DNA of 64,000 bases from Planctomycetota bacterium (GTDB taxonomy: Bacteria > Planctomycetota > PLA2 > JAEUHO01). Numbering within the stretch: the first letter of the stretch is position 1; the number at the start of each line of letters is the position of its first letter. The stretch is from NCBI GenBank assembly GCA_020631815.1, contig JACKGW010000013.1:1-64000 (forward strand), in the 5' to 3' direction. The notes under the pieces were generated by a model. It worked only from the letters and a program-made list of their open reading frames with translations. It was not told where the DNA came from and did no database searches. The translations under genes and the position numbers were made by a program. Positions 23,720 through 32,452 of the stretch are shown here, one piece after another.

Positions 23720-24203
23720 GCTGACCTCCTGCCTCGTCTTCCTCGTCCAGCTCCCACGGGTCGCCCGGCTCGGGTCGGCTCATCTCGAAGAAGAGCGTGA
23801 GCATGCTGGAGGTGACCGTGATCATCACGCCCGCCTCGATCGCCATCAGCCCGTAGTGGTGCATGTGGTTGCGGACGTGCGGGTCCAAGCTGGTCGTAAG
23901 CGCCTCGTAGCCGAGGAAGGCGCCGCCGCCCAGCAGGCAGAGCGCGCCCACGCCGCTGTAGACAAGACAGCCGAAGGGCATCAGCGCATCCGTGAAGCCG
24001 CGCTTGAGCTGGCCCCGGCCGTACGGCCAGCCCTCGGTGAGGGCGAGGAGCACGATCGACGCCGCGAAGATCACGCCGCCCTGGAAGCCGCCGCCCGGGC
24101 CGTCTTCGCCGTGCCCCAGCACGTAGAGCGCGTAGAGCTGGATGAAGGGCACCGTCGGGCGCGCGACGTAGCGCAGGATCGGGCTGGGCGTGTGATGGCT
24201 CAT
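23712..24203 (-). CDS. mrpB: Na+/H+ antiporter subunit B (MnhB domain)
   Basis: A 163-residue membrane protein with four helices. It contains the MnhB signature YALYVLGHGEDGPGGGFQGGVIFAASIVLL, in which H-G-x-x-x-P-G-G-G-F-Q-G-G is diagnostic. A closing helix is LMAIEAGVMITVTSSMLTLFFEM, then an acidic tail. The ATG overlaps the preceding gene's stop (ATGA). This subunit corresponds to the C-terminal part of the MrpB module in other bacteria and helps form the Na+ path. Confidence 0.93.
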   Translation of the reverse strand: MSHHTPSPILRYVARPTVPFIQLYALYVLGHGEDGPGGGFQGGVIFAASIVLLALTEGWPYGRGQLKRGFTDALMPFGCLVYSGVGALCLLGGGAFLGYEALTTSLDPHVRNHMHHYGLMAIEAGVMITVTSSMLTLFFEMSRPEPGDPWELDEEDEAGGQHG

Positions 24204-24847
24204 GCACCCTCCCCGTCCTTGGAGCGACGACGCGGCGCAGGTCGCAACAAGAGCACGACGCAGAGCGCGGCCGTGAAGATCACGACGGTCTCGCCCATGG
24301 TGTCGTAGCCGCGGTAGTCGCCCAGCACGCTGGTGATGATGTTGGCCGGGCCGACTTCGCCCAGCGTGCCGTCCTCGCGGTTGGGGCTCTTGTGCAGGTA
24401 GCGCTGGGCGACGTCCGGATGCACGAGCGCCGGCGCGTCGTGCGAACCCACGGGCGGCATGTCGGGGATCCCGTACAGCAGACCCACGGCCACCAAGGCA
24501 CACGCGGCAAAGGCACTGAAGCGCGCGCCCCGCGCATGGGCCGCGCGCCCGCCCTCGTCCTTGATCCGGCTGCGGAAGGTGCCGAGCGAGGTGCGGAAGA
24601 GCGGGGCCCGGTCGCGCGACGACTCGCGGCGCCCGACGCGCACGATGGCGGCCAGCATGAGCACCGTGGAGATGCCCGCGCCCACGGCGGCTTCCGTGAA
24701 GCTGACGTCGAGCGCGTTCATCCACGCCCAGAGCACGGCCATCATGAGGCTGTAGGCGCCGAGCACGGCCGTCGCGGCCAGCAGGTCCTTCAGCCGGACC
24801 GCGGCCAGGGCCAGACCGACGAGGATGGCGAGGATCAGGTCTTCCAT
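24200..24847 (-). CDS. MbhD-MbhE-like fusion (MrpA C-terminal / DUF4040 module)
   Basis: A 215-residue membrane protein. Its first half is a DUF4040/MbhD unit: DLILAILVGLALAAVRLKDLLAATAVLGAYSLMMAVLW, then the ALDVSFTEAAVGAGISTVLML motif. Its second half has a single helix after NIITSVLGDYRGYDTMGETVVIFTAAL, the MbhE/MrpA C-terminal signature. In classical Mrp these parts are fused to the end of MrpA, and in Mbh/Mrp group 2 complexes they are separate subunits. Here they form one stand-alone protein. The start lies 13 nt inside mrpG. Confidence 0.9.
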   Translation of the reverse strand: MEDLILAILVGLALAAVRLKDLLAATAVLGAYSLMMAVLWAWMNALDVSFTEAAVGAGISTVLMLAAIVRVGRRESSRDRAPLFRTSLGTFRSRIKDEGGRAAHARGARFSAFAACALVAVGLLYGIPDMPPVGSHDAPALVHPDVAQRYLHKSPNREDGTLGEVGPANIITSVLGDYRGYDTMGETVVIFTAALCVVLLLRPAPRRRSKDGEGA

Positions 24848-25188
24848 GACCCCCCTTCCGGCTCGGGCGGCAGCTCGGTTTGCGCGTCCTTGCGAACCCA
24901 CGGCTTGATGCCGACGACCCAGGCGCTTCGCGCCAAGGCGTGGGTGGCCGTGGGGTTGAGCAGCAAGACCAACAGCACGATGAACACGAGCTTGACCGTG
25001 ACCAACGTGAGCCCGGCCACCAGCATGAGCCCGACGAGCATCAGGGCCTGGCCCAGCGTGTCGCCCTTGCCTGCGGCGTGAAGACGTGTGTAGACGTCCG
25101 GGAAGCGGAGCACGCCGGCGGCGCCCGCGAGCATGACCAGTGCGCCGATGCCCACCAGCACGGCGGCGATGACCTCGAGGACGGTCAC
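24835..25188 (-). CDS. mrpG: Na+/H+ antiporter subunit G (MrpG/MnhG)
   Basis: A 117-residue, three-helix protein beginning with GTG inside a GTGA overlap with mrpF. It has the MnhG pattern: ALVMLAGAAGVLRFPDVYTRLHAAGKGDTLG (RFPDxYxRLHAAxKxxTLG is the family signature), then two hydrophobic helices and NPTATHALARSA. An extra C-terminal charged tail of ~25 residues follows. Confidence 0.95.
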   Translation of the reverse strand: MTVLEVIAAVLVGIGALVMLAGAAGVLRFPDVYTRLHAAGKGDTLGQALMLVGLMLVAGLTLVTVKLVFIVLLVLLLNPTATHALARSAWVVGIKPWVRKDAQTELPPEPEGGSWKT

Positions 25189-25493
25189 TGGTCGTCCTCC
25201 TCGGCCAGGTTCGCGGCGCCCCGCGAGCGCAGGGCAGCCCGACGCTCCATGTAGCGGAGCACGGCGATCGTCGCGATGAAGTTGATCAGCGCGTACGCCA
25301 GGGCGATGTCGAGGAAGAACCCCGGGCGCCCGTAGAGGAAGCCGACCAAGGCCAACAGCACGATCGTCTTGGTGCCGATCACGTTGACGGCCAGGATGCG
25401 GTCGTGGACCGTCGGCCCGAGGATCACGCGGCGCAGCACCACGAGCACCCCGAAGAGCACCGTGACGGTTGCCGCGATGTAGACGTGGTTCAC
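25185..25493 (-). CDS. mrpF: Na+/H+ antiporter subunit F (MrpF/MnhF)
   Basis: A 102-residue, three-helix protein with the MrpF hallmark RVILGPTVHDRILAVNVIGTKTIVLLALVGF (GPxxxDRxxAxNxxGTKT) around residues 25-55, followed by a helix containing the family's conserved DIALAYALINFIATIAVLRYM. The ATG overlaps the mrpE stop by ATGA, and the stop overlaps the GTG of mrpG. Confidence 0.95.
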   Translation of the reverse strand: MNHVYIAATVTVLFGVLVVLRRVILGPTVHDRILAVNVIGTKTIVLLALVGFLYGRPGFFLDIALAYALINFIATIAVLRYMERRAALRSRGAANLAEEDDQ

Positions 25494-26059
25494 GACGACG
25501 CCCCCGGGGCATCGGACGGCGGTGTCGCGGGGGACGGTGCGGCGGGGGTCGGTGTGGCGGGGGTCGGTGTCGCAGCAGGGGCGGCGGGCGCGGAGCCCTC
25601 CACCGGCAGGAGCCGCTTCTCGATGACGCGGTCCTCGACGCCTTGGGCCGCGCCCACGGTGAGCGCGTGGATGATCAGGTCGTCACCCTCCACGTCCACC
25701 GTGACGGTGCCGGGCGTGAGGGTGATGCTGTTGGCGAGCGCGACCAGCCCGAACGTGCTGTGCATGCCCGAGCGGATGCGCAAGACACGGGGCTCGATGC
25801 GGCGCAGGCCGAGGACGCACAGGATCACGTCCAGGTTGGCCAGCAGGATCTGCCAGAGCAGCCACGGTAGGTAGGCGGCCGTGCGGAACGCACGGGCGAT
25901 GCCGAGCCCGATGGCGCCGCCCTGCGTGAGGTGCTTGTGCGAGAGCGCCGCCACGATCGTCGTGCTGACCGCGCCGTACCCGAGGTGGATCGGGTCCGTG
26001 AACCCGGACAGGAGGAACCAGAACGTTCCCATCACGAGCCAGGTCAACAGGAAGCTCAT
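25490..26059 (-). CDS. mrpE: Na+/H+ antiporter subunit E (MrpE/MnhE)
   Basis: A 189-residue membrane protein. The start of the MrpE fold is visible (FLLTWLVMGTFWFLLSG), then the YLPWLLWQILLANLDVILCVL helix and the NSITLTPGTVTVDVEGDDLIIHAL strand that is characteristic of the family. The last ~40 residues are a Pro-Ala-Thr low-complexity tail with imperfect repeats (TPTPATPTPAAPSPATPP), an uncommon addition. It is the first recognisable gene of the ten-gene antiporter operon. Confidence 0.93.
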   Translation of the reverse strand: MSFLLTWLVMGTFWFLLSGFTDPIHLGYGAVSTTIVAALSHKHLTQGGAIGLGIARAFRTAAYLPWLLWQILLANLDVILCVLGLRRIEPRVLRIRSGMHSTFGLVALANSITLTPGTVTVDVEGDDLIIHALTVGAAQGVEDRVIEKRLLPVEGSAPAAPAATPTPATPTPAAPSPATPPSDAPGASS

Positions 26060-26149
26060 GACGACCCGTCGCCCTCCCGACCCCCGGCGAGGCAAGAACC
26101 TACTCGGCTGCGGTCGCCGTCGGAAGCGCGACCGGTGGTGGGCCGTCCG

Positions 26150-26557
26150 TCACGTCGCCTCGGCGGCGAGGCGCGCGTGGATGTACCGCCAGAGCACGCC
26201 ACGCGCCAGACCGCCGGACGGGGCGCCCAGCGGCCCTCCGTCGATCGCGTAGGCCGTGCCCACGCGGCCACCCCCGAGATCCGTCCGCGCCACCTCGACG
26301 ACGACCTCGACGTCGGACGGCACGCCCTCGGGGAGCGGGTTGCGGGCGTGCTCGTCGAGCAGCCAGCGGAGCGCACGAATGTGCTCCGTCTCCAGCAGGG
26401 CGCCGCGGGGCGCCGAGTAGGCGGGCGCGGCGGCCCCGTCGTAGACCTCGCGGACCCGTCGTTCCTCGACGACGGCCCCCGGAGGCGGCCAGAACCAGCG
26501 CGGTACGCCGCGGGGCGGTTCCCGGAGGGGACCGTCGGGGGGGACTTCGCGACCCAT
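26150..26557 (-). CDS. Hypothetical protein upstream of the antiporter operon
   Basis: A 135-residue soluble protein with no recognised family. It has an N-terminal Pro/Arg-rich part (GVPRWFWPPPGAVVEE) and a C-terminal part suggesting two strands (DVEVVVEVARTD, GRVGTAYAIDGG) and a helix. The start ATG at 26557 is preceded by TATGAAGTAGGG rather than a Shine-Dalgarno. It lies 90 nt before mrpE in the same direction and may head the transcript. An earlier in-frame ATG at 26596 is possible. Confidence 0.5.
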   Translation of the reverse strand: MGREVPPDGPLREPPRGVPRWFWPPPGAVVEERRVREVYDGAAAPAYSAPRGALLETEHIRALRWLLDEHARNPLPEGVPSDVEVVVEVARTDLGGGRVGTAYAIDGGPLGAPSGGLARGVLWRYIHARLAAEAT

Positions 26558-26672
26558 CCCTACTTCATACCGCGCCCACCGCCGCCTGCCCCCCACCCGC
26601 GGCCCGGCTCAACGCGGGGTGGCGTCCGGTCGATGGAAGAAGGGGGCGCCCTGCGTCCCCACGGTCCCCCCC

Positions 26673-27068
26673 ATGACCCGACGCTCCCGCCACCCCGCCA
26701 AGACGCTCCTCCTGCTGGCTGCCTTCGGGGCCGCCGCGTGGGGCGTCTACAGGTACTGGCCGGCCCTGAACCAGCAGATCCGGGGCGAGGAGAAGCGGCC
26801 CGACCCCGAGCTGCTCGAGCGTCTCGAAGAACAGGTCATCGAGCTCATGAAGGACGACCCGTGCTCGTGGGGCCTGCAGGACGTGGCGTGGCGTCGGAAC
26901 GAGGGGCGCTTCGTGGTGCGGCTGGATGCCGATCCGGCGTGCGGCCACTCCGCAGCCAAGGAGCTCTGCGCCCGTGTCGCGCGCCTGGTCACCGCCAAGG
27001 GTGGCCATCCCGCCAGCGTCTTCGCCTACAACGGCGCCGGCGAGCCGGTCACGCAGTACATCGAGTAG
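26673..27068 (+). CDS. Hypothetical membrane-anchored protein
   Basis: A 131-residue protein with an N-terminal membrane anchor (TLLLLAAFGAAAWGVYRYWP, about residues 10-29) and a soluble domain outside. The domain contains two cysteines (DPCSWG and DPACGHSAAKELCARV) that may bond. No family was recognised. Coding quality is good, it has one clear start, and it runs divergently from the hypothetical gene at 26557. Confidence 0.5.
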   Translation: MTRRSRHPAKTLLLLAAFGAAAWGVYRYWPALNQQIRGEEKRPDPELLERLEEQVIELMKDDPCSWGLQDVAWRRNEGRFVVRLDADPACGHSAAKELCARVARLVTAKGGHPASVFAYNGAGEPVTQYIE

Positions 27069-27378
27069 CGCGGCGTCGCACGGTGCGGCCTCGAGCCGCG
27101 GGCCAGCGATCGCGCCCGCAGGCCCGGTCTCGCGGCCGCAGTGCAGACGGCCAGTGTCCCGCTCCAGAAGTCCGGTGACATGAACCAAGCCGCACGGCCG
27201 TGACTCCCAGTTCTTGAGTGCTTGGGACGACCGACGCCGATCGGCGGGCTGGATGGGGAGCGGAAGGCCGATGAGGAGGCCGACTCGTATCGGTTACTCG
27301 AGGCTGACGAAGCGGCCTGATCGCCCCCAGCCCAGCCCGCAGCACCTGGAGATGCAAAGGGACGTCTGCCACACCACG
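27069..27378. other. 310-bp intergenic gap without a visible gene
   Basis: This lies between two convergent genes. I see no convincing open frame with coding-like composition, no tRNA and no strong hairpin with a T-run. The GC content drops slightly and there are scattered small inverted motifs such as GCCGATCGGC at 27236-27245. Confidence 0.4.
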
Positions 27379-29334
27379 CTAGCGAGTCCAGGCCGGCGCA
27401 ACGGCGCTGACGACGAGCTGCTCGTCAGCGCCCGGCAAGGCGACCACGCCGAGGCGGCCCGCGGCCAGCCCGGTGTCGACTTCACCCCGCGCCAAGCCCA
27501 GCTCACCCTCGGCGTCACGCCGCGCGAGCAGCGGTGCCGCGGCGTTGCGCAGGGCGTCGCGGGCCGCAGGGGCCGACACGCGCGGCGGGACCGTCACGCT
27601 TCCACCCTGCTGGGCGGCGAGCACGGCTCGCCACGCAAGCCAGCCCTCGAGCTCGTAGCCGAGCCAGAGCCGCGCCAGGGCACGCCCGCGGGCGGGGCCG
27701 CCCACGCCCACCTGCTCGACGCCAAGCCAGGCGCCTTCCAGGCCGGGTGCGCGCTGGACGGCCTCGAAGCCGGCAATACCCGCACTGGCGAGGTCGCGGG
27801 CGAGGTCGGCCTCGGCCCCCGCAGCGTGGTCACGGAAGGTGAGGGAGGCGCGAGCGCCACCGCTCTCGCGCCACGGGCGCAGGGCGTCGTACGCGTCCAG
27901 CAGCCCTCCGCCGCGGCGCAGCCGCTCGGCATAGCCCACCGGGTCGGCCGTGCGCACCAGCGTCTGCACGTGCTCGAGGATCGTCACGGCATCGGCGCCG
28001 TTGCGTAGCAGGGCGCGCAGCGACGGGCCCGCCACGAGCGCGGAGAGGCGCGGCCCGCCCTCGGTGCCGGCGCGCGGCGCGCCCCACGTGACGCGGCGGC
28101 AGGGCACGAGGACGGGGACCGGCTCGGAGCTGGCGGGGAGCCAGACCGGCTCGGCCACGACACGGTCGAAGCGACCGCCAACGATCAGCTGGCCGTCGAG
28201 CAGCAGCATCGGCGCACGGGTCGGACCGACGAGCGCCACCACGACGTCTTCACCGCGGCCGTCCTCCTCCTTGAAGGAGAGGACCTTGCGAGCCTGCGCC
28301 TCGATCGGGTCGAGGGCCGTCACGCCCGGCGCCGCGGAACGCCACGCACGGGTGTCGAGGAGACCGGCGGCACCCGGCGCCGCGGGGAAAGCCACCTGGG
28401 GCGTCGTCTCGTCCAGCGCAACGGTCAGCAGGTCGGCCGGACGGGCCGTGGGAACGCGACCCGTCGGGCCCGCGACCGTCGGCGAGGAGGTCTCGACATC
28501 GCGACGGCGCGCGGCGTCTTCGAGCACGGCGAGCAGTCCGCTGCCTTCCAGCTGACGCAGGATGCGCAGCGGCAGGTAGCGAACGGCGACGCGACCGCTC
28601 GCGCTGCCATCGCGGCCCGTCCCGGGCAGTGCGTAGGCCACGATCTGCTCGCCCTGCAGACGCGAGCGTCGATCGACCTCGCGACGCACGTGCTCGAGCT
28701 CGGCCAGCAGCGCCGGCGTGGTGCCCTCGACGGGACGGGTCCACGCGGGACCCTCCTGGATGGCGCGCTCGGGCAACCCGGGCGCGGGCTCGATGGGCCG
28801 CAGCACCTCGGGTGCGGCGGATTCGACGGGGGCGCTGGCGAGCAGGCGGGCCAGCGCGGCCTCCGCCGGACCGGGGACCGTGTCGTTGGCACCCGTCGGC
28901 AGCACGGCCGTGGTCGCGGCGCCCGGCGCGGGGGCCAGGCTGCTCCGACCCGCCGTGGCGCCCAGCAGGACGGCGCCGCCCAGCGCGGCCACCACGGCGG
29001 CGGCCCAGGCCCGGCGGGCCACGCTCAGGGTGCGGGCCTGCCGGCGGCGCCACGTGGCGGTGTCGCCGACGCGGGCCATGACGGACCGGGCCAGGCGGTC
29101 GGACGGCAGCGGCACGACCATGTCGGCCGCGTCGAGTCGCTTGAGCGCGGACGAGAGGCGGGCGTAGGCCTCGGCTTCGTCCTGGCAGGCGGCGCACGTC
29201 GCCAGATGGGCCTCGACGGCCGCCGTCTCGGCGACACCCAGCTCGTGGTCGTGCAGCAGGGGCAGCGCGTCGGCGACTTCGGCGCAGGCCGGGGGACGCG
29301 GGCCGTCGGAGAAGGGCAGGCGATGCATGGTCAT
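27379..29334 (-). CDS. Large membrane anti-sigma factor with zinc-finger N-terminus
   Basis: A 651-residue protein. The N-terminus is a ZAS-type anti-sigma zinc finger: H43-x3-C47-x2-C50 in EAHLATCAACQDE. A single membrane helix follows at about 103-125 (AAAVVAALGGAVLLGAT). The periplasmic part of more than 500 residues is unrecognised, with alternating Ala-rich helices and beta segments, and is far larger than in typical anti-sigma factors. The ATG overlaps the sigma-factor stop (ATGA), so the two are coupled. It presumably holds the sigma factor at the membrane until an envelope signal is sensed. Confidence 0.85.
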   Translation of the reverse strand: MTMHRLPFSDGPRPPACAEVADALPLLHDHELGVAETAAVEAHLATCAACQDEAEAYARLSSALKRLDAADMVVPLPSDRLARSVMARVGDTATWRRRQARTLSVARRAWAAAVVAALGGAVLLGATAGRSSLAPAPGAATTAVLPTGANDTVPGPAEAALARLLASAPVESAAPEVLRPIEPAPGLPERAIQEGPAWTRPVEGTTPALLAELEHVRREVDRRSRLQGEQIVAYALPGTGRDGSASGRVAVRYLPLRILRQLEGSGLLAVLEDAARRRDVETSSPTVAGPTGRVPTARPADLLTVALDETTPQVAFPAAPGAAGLLDTRAWRSAAPGVTALDPIEAQARKVLSFKEEDGRGEDVVVALVGPTRAPMLLLDGQLIVGGRFDRVVAEPVWLPASSEPVPVLVPCRRVTWGAPRAGTEGGPRLSALVAGPSLRALLRNGADAVTILEHVQTLVRTADPVGYAERLRRGGGLLDAYDALRPWRESGGARASLTFRDHAAGAEADLARDLASAGIAGFEAVQRAPGLEGAWLGVEQVGVGGPARGRALARLWLGYELEGWLAWRAVLAAQQGGSVTVPPRVSAPAARDALRNAAAPLLARRDAEGELGLARGEVDTGLAAGRLGVVALPGADEQLVVSAVAPAWTR

Positions 29335-30014
29335 GCCGTCCCCCCTTCGGTGCGGAGCCAGTCGCGACCGACGGGCGTGCGCGCCAGCTCGCGAGCCAGC
29401 AGCTTGCGTCCGCGGTGCAGGAGCACCTTGACCTCGTTGAGCGAGAGATCGAGCACTTCGGCGATGTCCCGGTAGCGGAGCCCTTCGAACTCGCGAAGCT
29501 CCAGCGCCTGGCGCACGCGTACGGGCAGGCCCTGCAAGGAGACCCTGACGGCTTCCCGTGCATCCACGCGATCGAGCGGGGCTTCGGGCTCGTCTTGGAT
29601 GGCGCGCGGCTCGAGCTCGGTCCCCTCGCTCTCGATCGGGTCCAGCTGCACGGCCTGCACCGCGCGGCGGCGCTTGCGCTTGCGCAGGAGGTCGAAGCAG
29701 AGGTTGGCGAGCACGCGGTAGAAGTACGTCGTGAAGTGACCCCGAGGCTGGTAGCGCGCCGCGTTGCGGAACAGCTTGACGAACAGCTCTTGGGTCATGT
29801 CCTCCGCGAGATGGTGATCGCGGAAGATGCGCCAGGCGTAGCGCCAGGCCGCGGCCTGATGGCGGCGCATCAGCTCGGCGAGGGCGGCGGTGTCGCCGGC
29901 CCCGCAGGCCGCCATCAGCTCGTCGTCGCCCAGCGCCCGGAACATGCGCCGACCGCCCGACCCCGCAGAGGCGGGGGGGAGGTCCGACGAGGGCGGGGGG
30001 AGGGACGGGGCCAT
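29331..30014 (-). CDS. ECF-type RNA polymerase sigma factor
   Basis: A 227-residue sigma factor. Region 2 runs from LMRRHQAAAWRYAWRIFRDHHLAEDMTQELFVKLFRNA to FTTYFYRVLANLCFDLLRKRKRR. Region 4 includes LPVRVRQALELREFEGLRYRDIAEVLDLSLNEVKVLLHRGRKLL, a clear helix-turn-helix. The chosen ATG at 30014 has GAGGG upstream; ATGs at 30026 and 29945 are alternatives. The gene is coupled to its anti-sigma factor and is divergent from the NtrC-type regulator across a palindromic sequence. Confidence 0.93.
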   Translation of the reverse strand: MAPSLPPPSSDLPPASAGSGGRRMFRALGDDELMAACGAGDTAALAELMRRHQAAAWRYAWRIFRDHHLAEDMTQELFVKLFRNAARYQPRGHFTTYFYRVLANLCFDLLRKRKRRRAVQAVQLDPIESEGTELEPRAIQDEPEAPLDRVDAREAVRVSLQGLPVRVRQALELREFEGLRYRDIAEVLDLSLNEVKVLLHRGRKLLARELARTPVGRDWLRTEGGTA

Positions 30015-30081
30015 GGACACCCTCATGAACGCGCCCCGCCTCGCCTTGCGCCAGCCGTTCCTCCGGGATCCGGGGGCGGCA

Positions 30082-30095
30082 GGGACTATAGTCCC
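30082..30095. promoter_or_regulatory. 14-bp palindrome with TATAGT in both directions
   Basis: GGGACTATAGTCCC is a perfect palindrome and the most AT-rich spot in the 240-bp gap between the divergent sigma-factor and NtrC-type genes. It reads TATAGT on both strands, so it may be a shared -10 region or an operator. The 5' leaders would be roughly 65 nt (sigma) and 155 nt (regulator). No -35 consensus is visible. Confidence 0.45.
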
Positions 30096-30254
30096 ACGAC
30101 AACGGGGCCCCTGCCCCGCAGGGAGCCTCCGGTAGGATCCGCCCTCCCCCCGCGGCGCGGGCCGGGAGGTCCTGGACGCTGGGTCCGGGCCCCCGCCTCG
30201 ACCCGGCGGCGGCCAGATGTGCCTCCCCGGGGTCCGTGCAGCCGAGGAGCCAGC

Positions 30255-31613
<1,359 letters not shown>

Positions 31614-31620
31614 GCCCTGA

Positions 31621-31639
31621 GGGGGCCCAGGTGGCCCCC
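31621..31639 (+). terminator. Weak hairpin after the NtrC-type gene
   Basis: GGGGGCC and GGCCCCC pair across a five-base loop, 7 nt after the stop codon. There is no run of T, so termination is uncertain. Confidence 0.3.
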
Positions 31640-31891
31640 GTTGGGGACAGGCGTGGCCTCGGGCGAGGACAGCCGCCGGGCCGGATTGCGGACTTCCCGG
31701 CCCGAGGAGCCCTGCTGTACGGTGTTCGGCAGGCAACCGTCGCGCGGGACTTGGCTGGTCCCGGCTTTGCGTCAGGTCGTGGGCTCCGGAGCCTCTCGAT
31801 GCGTGCTTTCCCCGGTTGCGAGCCCCCGCCTCCGTACGTGGGTCCTCCCTCCGCTTCCGGGTCGCTTCGACGCTCGCACCCCGTCCGTCAC

Positions 31892-32452
31892 GTGTCCCGC
31901 GCGGCGTGGCGTTCGGCGTGGCGCCGTCCCCTGGCCGCCCTGGTCGTCGGTGGTGCCCTGATCGGCGTGCTGGCGATCGTTCCCGGTACCCGCGGTGTCA
32001 GCGCCGACGAGGGCGCCGCCTCCAGCGCACCGCTCGGCTTTGCCCGCTTCGAGCGCGCGTGGCGAGGTCGCGACGCTGCGGCCATCGTCAAGTGCATGGC
32101 CGAGCGCGGACGGCTCCGCGTGCGCCTGTTCGAGCGTCCGTTCCGTCGCGAAGAGACGTACACGATGCTCGCCGACCGCGCGGGCACGAGCCTCGAGCAG
32201 TACTTCGACCACGTCGAGCGTCTGCAGCTGACCGAGCGTCGTCCCGATGACGAGCGCGACCGCGGCTCCAACCTCGACACCGAGACCGTGCCGACGGTGC
32301 GCACGTACGACTACACGTACCGCGTGAAGGGCAAGAGCGCCGCCACCAGTCGCCTCCAGGTGCGCGTGGCACAGGCCGAAGGCGGTGGCTGGGTTCTCGA
32401 GAGCGTCATCGAGCTACCGGGCCGCGACGAGCAAGACCCGGATCGTCGGTGA
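31892..32452 (+). CDS. Exported NTF2-like hypothetical protein
   Basis: A 186-residue protein beginning with GTG; an ATG at 31799 would add 31 residues ahead of the likely signal segment (LAALVVGGALIGVLAIVPGTRG). The mature part starts like an NTF2/SnoaL-type domain: FARFERAWRGRDAAAIVKCMAERGRL, with an end GGGWVLESVIELPG typical of the final strand. No catalytic residues can be assigned. Its stop overlaps the kinase start (GTGA), so it probably works with the sensor kinase, possibly as a periplasmic accessory. Family placement is tentative. Confidence 0.6.
   Translation: MSRAAWRSAWRRPLAALVVGGALIGVLAIVPGTRGVSADEGAASSAPLGFARFERAWRGRDAAAIVKCMAERGRLRVRLFERPFRREETYTMLADRAGTSLEQYFDHVERLQLTERRPDDERDRGSNLDTETVPTVRTYDYTYRVKGKSAATSRLQVRVAQAEGGGWVLESVIELPGRDEQDPDRR

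Noticed and set aside
18130..26059. The antiporter operon as part of complex I or a membrane hydrogenase
   Set aside because: No NuoB/C/D/H/I-like or hydrogenase subunits occur in the window. The E, F, G, B and C subunits are Mrp-type.
27069..27378. A small gene or RNA in the 310-bp gap
   Set aside because: No coding-like frame, conserved stem pattern or promoter could be supported.
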